From Rhizoclosmatium globosum (Eukaryota; Chytridiomycota; Chytridiomycetes; Chytridiales; Chytriomycetaceae): DNA of 64,000 nt. Location: the NCBI GenBank assembly GCA_002104985.1, contig MCGO01000040.1, forward strand, positions 62,001-126,000, in the 5' to 3' direction. The translations under genes and the position numbers were made by a program. Below the pieces are notes generated by a model. That model searched no databases and was not told the origin of the DNA. It saw only the letters and a program-made list of their open reading frames with translations. Positions 57,675-64,000 of this stretch are shown here, piece by piece. Within the stretch, counting starts at the first letter, position 1. Each line of letters begins with the position of its first letter.

Positions 57675-57948
57675 TTTTTTATTCTTTCACTGGGGGGTTT
57701 CAAAAGGGCAAACATGGAGACGAGAAGAGTTTGAGGCGTCAATTCACTTTCACTGTGTCGTGTGGCTGTGTGAATGGTGTGTGCCAAGACTCTTACAAGA
57801 ACTTCAAAACTTGAAGGCATACTTAAAAGAATATATCAGAAGAATACAGTTGGTCAAATAATAATTCAGGAAATAGGGAGAGACCTTTGAGAAGCCTCCC
57901 AAAAACACAAGGGTTAAACGAAAAGTTACTCCAAACATTCACCCAACA

Positions 57949-59188
57949 ATGTCCCTCGATCTTAAAGCCATCAAGAAGGATTCATTTGACATCACCGCTG
58001 ACACTGCTCCTGGTAAATACTTTGAATCCACCACCGATGGCCACAAGATCTACTACCGCATCTGGAAGCCAACCGGTCCAATCAAGGCCCAGGCAATCTA
58101 CTTCCACGGAATTGGAGAGCACATTGAGCGATACGATGTAAGCATCCACTTGACACCGAAGCCAATCCTTATTTGGATCTCGTTTTTCAAACCCAACCTC
58201 TAAATTGATCCCATATGCGTGATCACAACAACCAGGCCACATTCACCAAGTACGCTGCCAACGGTATTTTGATTCGAGGAATGGACTGGCGTGGACACGG
58301 GCGAACTGTCAAGAGCAACAAGAACGGCATCCAGGGGTACGCCACCTCTTTTGAGCAGGTTCAGGTGGACATGCTCCAGTTGTACAACTTGGACATTGAC
58401 GGCGTTTCCAAGGACTTGCCAACCTTTGTGGTGAGTGGACTTCTGTCTGTGTCAGAGGGGGGAAACTGAAACAAGCGTTTGAATGTGTGATGACAAAAAT
58501 CACACACCTCCACCCATGTCCCTCCTTGAATAGCCTTGAATTATCCATGCTGTATGTCTAACTCCCAATCTTACAAAAAAAATAATAGTTTGGCCACTCA
58601 ATGGGCGGCCTCCTCGCCCTCGTCTTCACAAAGAACCACCACAAGTCCCTCCGAAACTTCCGCGGCGTGATTGCCCAAGCACCCGCTCTGGCTCCAGGAA
58701 ACCCACCCCCACCCGCCCTCAAATTCGTTGTCCGGTCCGTTGGGAAATTGATCCCAAAGCTGACTCAACCATCAAACCTCGACGCAACGGGAATCAACAG
58801 CTCTGAAGCTGAGGTGGAGGCGTACTTGCGGGACCCGTTGAATCACGGGGTTATTTCTGTTGAGGTTGTGAATGATATGTATGATGCTGCAGAGGATTTG
58901 AAGCGTTCTGCGGCGGACTTTAAGTTCCCGTTGATTATGTATCACTCTTCGATTGATAAGTTGACGAATGCTGCTGCCTCGAAAGAATATTTCGCGACTG
59001 TTGGGTCTTCGGATAAGATTTATCATCAGTATGAGGCTGAATTGAAGTTGGGCCATGAAAGTAAGTGATTATTTGTTCTTCTATGGCTACCACGAAGTTT
59101 AAATATGTTTGTATTAGTCCACAATGAACACTCTGTCAAGGATTCCATTATTGGCGAGTACACTGCCTGGATGCTTGAACGTGCTTAA
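57949..59188 (+). CDS. Monoglyceride-lipase-like alpha/beta hydrolase
   Basis: Four exons (57949-58137, 58236-58430, 58589-59060, 59118-59188) join in frame to give 308 residues. Hallmarks are the oxyanion motif FHGIGEH, RGMDWRGHGRT, the nucleophile elbow FGHSMGG immediately after a splice, an Asp in SSIDKLT and the catalytic His in IHNEHSVKDS near the end. This is the Hydrolase_4/serine-aminopeptidase fold of monoacylglycerol lipases (yeast Yju3-like), which release fatty acids from monoacylglycerol on lipid droplets and membranes. No frame problem. Confidence 0.8.
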
Positions 59189-59283
59189 GAACACTAGAAG
59201 CCAAAGATTATCTGTTCGTTTCGCTATGAATAAACATGCTTATATACTGTAACTCTTCTATTTTCTCATTTCTTCTAACTGCT

Positions 59284-60387
59284 TTATAATGGTCGCCTCG
59301 GTCCTCGTGGCCCATTTCCAATCACCACCTGCTTCCTTTCCTTTTCTTTCGATTGATTTGGCGTTAATTTTATGTGATGCGGTGTCACTTTACAAATTGG
59401 GATTTGGACTGGACCTTCAAACACTGCTCTTTCACGTTCAGCTGCAACAGCAACATCCGGGTATACAACTCCACTTATGCCTTCCTTACTAACCATAGAA
59501 ACAAGTTTATCCACAAATCGCTGACCCAGAAGTTTAGTCAAAAACTGTACTTTTGATTCTGGTGCCAAATAATATGGAGACTTTGTTATATCCGAATGAG
59601 TACATAATAAATCTGGGTTATTGTGTTCAGGGGACATGTAAAGGACCAGTAATTCAATTGATTTGAGTCTATTTGGTTGTCAGCCAACAGTACCCAGAAA
59701 AATAACTGTGTTCTCTTAACTTGACATCCCCCAGCAACGGATTCAACGAAGTTATTAAATTCGAAATCAGTTGCAGTCCTCCAAGCCCTTCAAAAAGGCG
59801 ATGCATTTCTGAGGAATCGAGAAGAATCGATTCGAGGGTATCTATACAGGCTGCGAGAGTTTTCGGATCGTGCGATTTGAGGAGAGACAGTATTTTCTGT
59901 TTCAGTTATTGAATGGCTTTTTGTTGATGTTTGGTGGTGGTGACAAACCTCCATGTTTTCAATGTTCCTGAATAAGTGTTTTGATTTGTAGTGAATGAGG
60001 CACGATCCTTCGAGGAGGGATAATAGTTCGACAATATGGTCTGATGGTTGTATAAATATGTCATCTCTTGACTATTAACGCAGTCACCTGTTGGTGATTT
60101 GTGGCTTAAGCGCCGTAAGAGCTTTGACGCGATTATATCTACGCTCCTTCAGATTAACTTATCCGATAATTGAGCTTATTAAATGTACCGTCTAGATCGG
60201 CTTCATCCTGGATAGCAGTGTAGATCTTGGATTCCATCTCCGTCATACTCGACAGTGTCGCCTTCAGGTTTCTCACGCCCTCGCTAAAACTATCCACACT
60301 CTCAATTTGCTTCATTGAGTGAAGTATGCGTTTCTCAAGATGGATCCGAACGCTATCAAGGCATCGCCATGCATTCAAAGCTGACAT
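59284..60387 (-). CDS. Cdc14-family septation protein (SIN component type)
   Basis: Reading from the ATG at 60387 there is a helical head (MSALNAWRCLDSVRIHLEKR). Exons then read FIQPSDHIVELLSLLEGSCL, LKQKILSLLKSHDPKTLAACIDTLESI followed by LLDSSEMHRLFEGLGGLQLI, and after a phase-matched intron SIELLVLYMSPEHNN...LAPESKVQFLTKLL. The order (helical repeat, DTLESILLDS, the F-E-x-x-x-G-L block, then a YMSPE-like segment) is that of the Pfam CDC14 family. In fission yeast that protein binds the Sid1 kinase in the septation network. It is unrelated to the Cdc14 phosphatase. Some internal splice sites are approximate. Confidence 0.6.
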
Positions 60388-60424
60388 TTCTCTGAAATAT
60401 TCATTTTCTTACTTTTATCGTTTC

Positions 60425-61367
60425 TTAATCCAAATCAACAACATAACACCCAGTCGCCTTTACGAAATCATCAACAGGGCATGCGATCTTCCAATCCACA
60501 TGACCACATCCCATAAAGAAGACGCGTGGAGCGAGTTCGGTGATGGCTTGGGAGAGGATGATGGGAACTTTACGCGCCATTCCAAACGGCGTCACTCCTC
60601 CAGTTTTATAGCCGGTGTATTCATCAGATTCGGCTTCGGATGCGACACGGAGGTTAAAGTTCTTTTTTGTTCCGTTTGAGAGGGCACGAACAAAGTTTGT
60701 GAGCTTTGTTGAGTTGAGCTTTCCTGTGTATTGAACAACGACGACGTAGTACTTTGAGTTGGTTGGATCTAACGATATTGTGATTCGTTAGAATTGGTTG
60801 TGGTTGTTGGGATACATACCGAGGATGTCGCCTTGACCAGGGACGTATCTCGTGTTCTCAAAGAAAAGAGTTTTACAGAGATGGTTAATTGAAGGGGCAT
60901 TCATTCTGAGCCTGATTGGAGGGTCAGCAAAAGTGATCAAGTCAGTCAAGAGCTCACATTCTGCGCTCCAAAGGCCACGTGTAATAGTCCCTTTCAACTT
61001 GATAGATTCGAATTACGTCCCGGAGACCAATGTCAGCCGCCCCTTTCTCGACCTGTGATTTGCTGGTCAAGATACTGTCAATTGGATTAAACCAACTCAC
61101 TCTCAAAGCACTCTCTGGTGCATCCTTCATGATCTGTCCCGCTTCCTTCTCCTCCAGCGCCTTTTGTTTCCAGTGCTTCATGTACTTGTCTTGGACACTA
61201 GGACTGCTGTACACAACAGAGATAGCATTTGCAAGCTTGTGAATCTGCGAAACGACCGCCTCATGATCGTAACTGGCGTGCTTACGACTAACCACTTCAA
61301 CAGTTTCTTTATCGGCTGCTGCTTTCACAGGCTGCCACTGCCAGGCGCTCCAGACAAACTCAGGCAT
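60425..61367 (-). CDS. YbaK/ProX-type aminoacyl-tRNA deacylase domain protein
   Basis: Four exons (61367-61101, 61052-60958, 60911-60820, 60768-60425) join in frame with introns of 48, 46 and 51 nt, giving 265 residues. A helical N-terminal region (KHWKQKALEEKEAGQIMKDA) precedes the YbaK domain: KYYVVVVQYTGKLNSTKLTN, then YKTGGVTPFGM, the signature loop, then PRVFFMGCGHVDWKIACP. Such domains hydrolyse mischarged tRNAs in trans. The N-terminal extension is typical of eukaryotic stand-alone homologues. The start lies only 77 bp from the divergent sphingomyelinase-like gene. Confidence 0.75.
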
Positions 61368-61443
61368 TTGCGGAAAAACAAATACTACCCACCAAGAAAA
61401 CTCTGCCCTTGAACCTCTCCCCAGATACTCCCATAGCTTGTGT

Positions 61444-62439
61444 ATGCAACTTTCCCACTTCATATCAACTGTAATCATGACTCTCCTCTGCTGCGCCCCC
61501 TTCTCCGCCTCGGCAACACAATCTCAGCAACGCCCCCTCCTCCTCGAACCCACTTCCCTCCACATGACAACCGAAAAGAGCACCCCGGACTTATCAAACC
61601 TCAGAATCCTAACCCAAAACTGCAAACTCCTGCTCGTCGTCGGCGAATGGCCCGTCATGCCAATCACATCTGGAAAACGTGCCTCCTTGATTGCAGAACG
61701 ACTGCTCAAGAACAATTACGATATCATTGGACTCAATGAAATCTTTTTGAAGGAGCCTACTGCTATTCTTAAGCGGGAGCTTGAACTGAATGGGTACCAT
61801 GTACTTTCAAGCTTACCTGCGCCGTCAGGGATCTTTGCTGTTAACAGCGGTCTGATGCTTGCATCTCGTCTCCCAATTCGTGCCTCCAAGTTTGAACGCT
61901 ACCAGAAGGCAAGTGGACTGGATCAATACGCTGCAAAGGGGTGCCTAGTTGCGGAATTGGAAACTAGTGACAAAGCAGGTCGCTTATTTGTTGCCATTAG
62001 TCATCACCAAAGTGAAGGAAGCGACGAAATTATGATGTCACAGTTTCAGCATGCTGGTGAATTGATTCAGCAGTTTGTGTTGGAAAGGGTTGGAGATAAT
62101 TTGGCGGAGCTTGAAAGGGCAACCGTTTTGTATTTTGGTGATATGAACGTTGCGGATCATTTGACACCGAAATTATATACGGACATGAAGGCTGCATTGT
62201 CTCACAAGACTGAGGATTGCTTCTTGACGACTAATCCTGAAGGAACTAATGGCGCCACGTTTCCTGTTGGCAAGGAGACAGATCGTTTGGATTACATTTT
62301 CTCTCTTAAGGAATTTTCTGGTGTCGCGTTAAATGGATCATTAGTGAAGTCAGTGCAAATTGACAATTTGATTTGGCAAGACTCGGATATTCCTTTGTCT
62401 GATCATTTAGGCCTTATTGCCACATTGCAATTGATCTAA
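61444..62439 (+). CDS. Sphingomyelinase-like endonuclease/exonuclease/phosphatase-fold enzyme
   Basis: Single exon, 331 residues from the ATG at 61444. The first 24 residues (MQLSHFISTVIMTLLCCAPF) look like a signal peptide. A later Met at 61477 would remove most of it. The EEP fold is shown by LRILTQNC, DIIGLNEIF (metal-binding Glu), NSGLMLASRLPI, GDMNV (Asp/Asn pair), ETDRLDYIF and the catalytic DH in LSDHLGLIA. These fit neutral sphingomyelinase or secreted phosphodiesterases of this superfamily better than DNA-repair nucleases. The substrate is inferred, not proven. Confidence 0.7.
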   Translation: MQLSHFISTVIMTLLCCAPFSASATQSQQRPLLLEPTSLHMTTEKSTPDLSNLRILTQNCKLLLVVGEWPVMPITSGKRASLIAERLLKNNYDIIGLNEIFLKEPTAILKRELELNGYHVLSSLPAPSGIFAVNSGLMLASRLPIRASKFERYQKASGLDQYAAKGCLVAELETSDKAGRLFVAISHHQSEGSDEIMMSQFQHAGELIQQFVLERVGDNLAELERATVLYFGDMNVADHLTPKLYTDMKAALSHKTEDCFLTTNPEGTNGATFPVGKETDRLDYIFSLKEFSGVALNGSLVKSVQIDNLIWQDSDIPLSDHLGLIATLQLI

Positions 62440-62595
62440 TTCATGAAGCATATACAGCTCTCTTTTCAAATTACCATCTTATTCAACTATTGCTGCGAAT
62501 GCTTTCACCTTTACCACCCAATACCACTCCCCTTCCCACCCAAAAACAATATAACTCTTTTCAAGAAATAAATAAACCCTTCGCAAACATATCTA
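62440..62595. other. Convergent 3' spacer
   Basis: 156 bp between the stop codons of the sphingomyelinase-like gene and CDC16. It is A-rich, with AATAAA-like signals near 62567. Confidence 0.3.
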
Positions 62596-64000
62596 TCACC
62601 CATCAATCTCCATATCACTATCCACATCCGATTCATGCTGTCGACTCCCTACCCCTCCTTCGCGTGACGTGACTCCATTCCGCCTATCCAACTCCCCAAC
62701 AGCAGGACTCAACCGCCGTTGCACCCCTTGAGCCCTCCAACTCCCTGCCCCTTCACTCCCAACTTCACCAGGACTCGTTTCATCATTCCTCCTCGCCTCA
62801 AACCGCAACCCACTTCCACTTCCACTCCCACTCCCAGCCCCTCCAAAAAACGGATTCCTAGTTGAGCTGCTACCACTGCTATTACTAGATCCAAAGATAT
62901 CATCTCCGCCAAACGTAATCCGTCGACTTTCATTCAAGTCACTTGAACCAACAAACAGCCCGTCTTCCCGCCTCGTGATTCCAAACAACAGTTTCCCACC
63001 TCCAAGAACATTGGCGTCGTCTTCTTCTTCTTCACCGCTGCTTTCGTCCATGAAACTGCCGCGTCCTGCTGCGGTGCTTGTTTTCTTGGCGAGTTGGGTG
63101 AGAAGGCCGGGGGGTTTTGGGATTGGTTGGAGGGGTTGTTGTGGGTGTGGTTGGTGGAAGGGTTGAGAGGGCTGTGATGGTGGAGGCATTAAGATTGAGT
63201 CGTCGTTGGCGTATCCGCTGCTTCGTTGTTCGTCTTCAAACTTTCGCATCCATGATAAATTTCCGACTCCATCTGACGTAGGAATAATAGGATCTCCCCG
63301 CGTTAATGAGAATCCTGAGTTGAAACTCCTTCCAAGCGAAGCATTCAACAAATCCAGGAGGAGGGTGTTGTCCGGTTCAATGGAAAGGGCATTGTGGAAG
63401 CTTTGAATTGCCGCATCGTGGTTTCCGAGACGGTCTTGGACGATTCCAAGGGAGGCAAGGCAAGTTGGATTGTTGGGGTTTATGGCAAGAGAATTCTCAA
63501 AGCATTTTTGAGCACGTTTGTAATATCTGCAAAAAGTCTTAAGTGGACACGCAATGACATTGTAAACTCTTACCGCAGATGTCGATAAGAATTCCCCAAA
63601 TTACACCAAATAACATCAAACGGCTCATGCCTAGTCGCCTCAGTCCCAGCCAACTTCACAGCCCTTATAAACTGCACAATCGCTTTCTTGTAACTAATCG
63701 CCAAACAAAGATAATCAGAACCACTTCAGCACAAATCGAAGAACAAACTCAACTCTTGCCGCGAATAGGCCAACACTCCAACCTCATTCTCAACCATCGC
63801 ATCAGATCCACAAATCTCTCTCGCCGTCAAAATCAATTTCTCTCCAATCGTGTTCTTCCCCTGCTGGATATACTGCATCCCCATAAACAACGTCGGAAGA
63901 TGCACCCTATACACCACCACACCGTCAATAAAAATCATACCACAACGATCCTTACTTACCCCGAATAACATTTCGCACCAACAGAATACGCATGCACAGC
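62596..64000 (-). CDS. CDC16: Anaphase-promoting complex subunit Cdc16/APC6, 5' end beyond window
   Basis: Partial at the right edge. Exons visible from the right are 64000-about 63956 (AYSVGAKCYSG), HLPTLFMGMQYIQQG...GVLAYSRQE, then DYKKAIVQFIRAVKLAG...WCNLGNSYRHLR, and a last long exon (about 63528-62596) with YYKRAQKCFENSLAINPNNP and DAAIQSFHNALSIEPDN. Successive TPR pairs with HLP.L..GM and LG..Y.. landmarks match Cdc16. After the last TPR, the protein ends in a long Ser/Gly/Pro-rich tail with an acidic block (GEEEEDDANV). In the APC/C, Cdc16 forms a TPR scaffold. The splices are phase-consistent and no frame break is seen. Confidence 0.8.

Noticed and set aside
1..64000. tRNA, rRNA or snRNA genes
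   Set aside because: I did not recognise any B-box-like GGTTCGANTCC within a plausible cloverleaf by eye. A covariance-model scan would be decisive.

Overview
The window is eukaryotic nuclear DNA with the standard genetic code and spliceosomal introns. Most introns are 42-75 nt long, with GT-AG ends and often a CTAAC/CTGAC-like branch site. The gene set points to a fungus: VTC1 (vacuolar polyphosphate machinery), a Cdc14-family septation protein, a PHO80-like cyclin, RTF1, APC/C subunit CDC16 and a Plavaka-type DNA transposon. Crinkler-type effectors together with an AAA/V­WA protein of the VWA8 family suggest an early-diverging, probably chytrid, fungus. That placement is an inference from gene content, not a measured phylogeny.

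Layout. 0-11.3 kb: a small secreted protein (partial, left edge), then a Crinkler locus. Two Crinkler genes (1257-3539 and 8403-10905) flank a complete VWA8 gene on the opposite strand. They share a 2.3-kb direct duplication that also carries the last 3' part of VWA8, but they have different N-terminal header regions. 11.6-13.6 kb: RTF1. 13.8-16.4 kb: one small membrane protein and a gene-poor stretch. 16.4-20.9 kb: an intact five-exon Plavaka-like transposase with a divergent unknown gene beside it. 21-33 kb: unknown genes, two large glutamine-rich proteins (one a PHO80-like cyclin) and a protein with a possible PapD-like C-terminal domain. 33.5-45.2 kb: several lineage-specific proteins, a TPR/Kelch/MYND protein, an M28 metallopeptidase and a toastrack-like membrane protein. 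45.3-49 kb: an S9 serine peptidase and a sphingomyelin-synthase-related lipid enzyme. 49.4-53 kb: an F-box/ankyrin-like protein, a degenerate orphan Crinkler header and a ZC2HC1-type zinc protein. 53-64 kb: VTC1, a large disordered protein, a methyltransferase, a monoglyceride-lipase-like hydrolase, a Cdc14-family protein, a YbaK-like deacylase, a sphingomyelinase-like phosphodiesterase and the 3' part of CDC16.

Two points stand out. First, the Crinkler locus looks like a recent case of effector diversification: the NTPase-nuclease body was copied onto another header, a fragment of the neighbouring housekeeping gene came along, and a broken header lies 41 kb away. Second, at least sixteen places in nine conserved or clearly coding genes show the same one-base-missing frame change. 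They are concentrated at 34-48 kb, with none seen in the genes between 49 and 64 kb apart from the Crinkler remnant. This looks like residual assembly error rather than gene death, so those genes are annotated as single genes with suspected sequencing indels.

Exon boundaries were read by eye from splice signals and reading frame and may be off by a base or by an alternative site.
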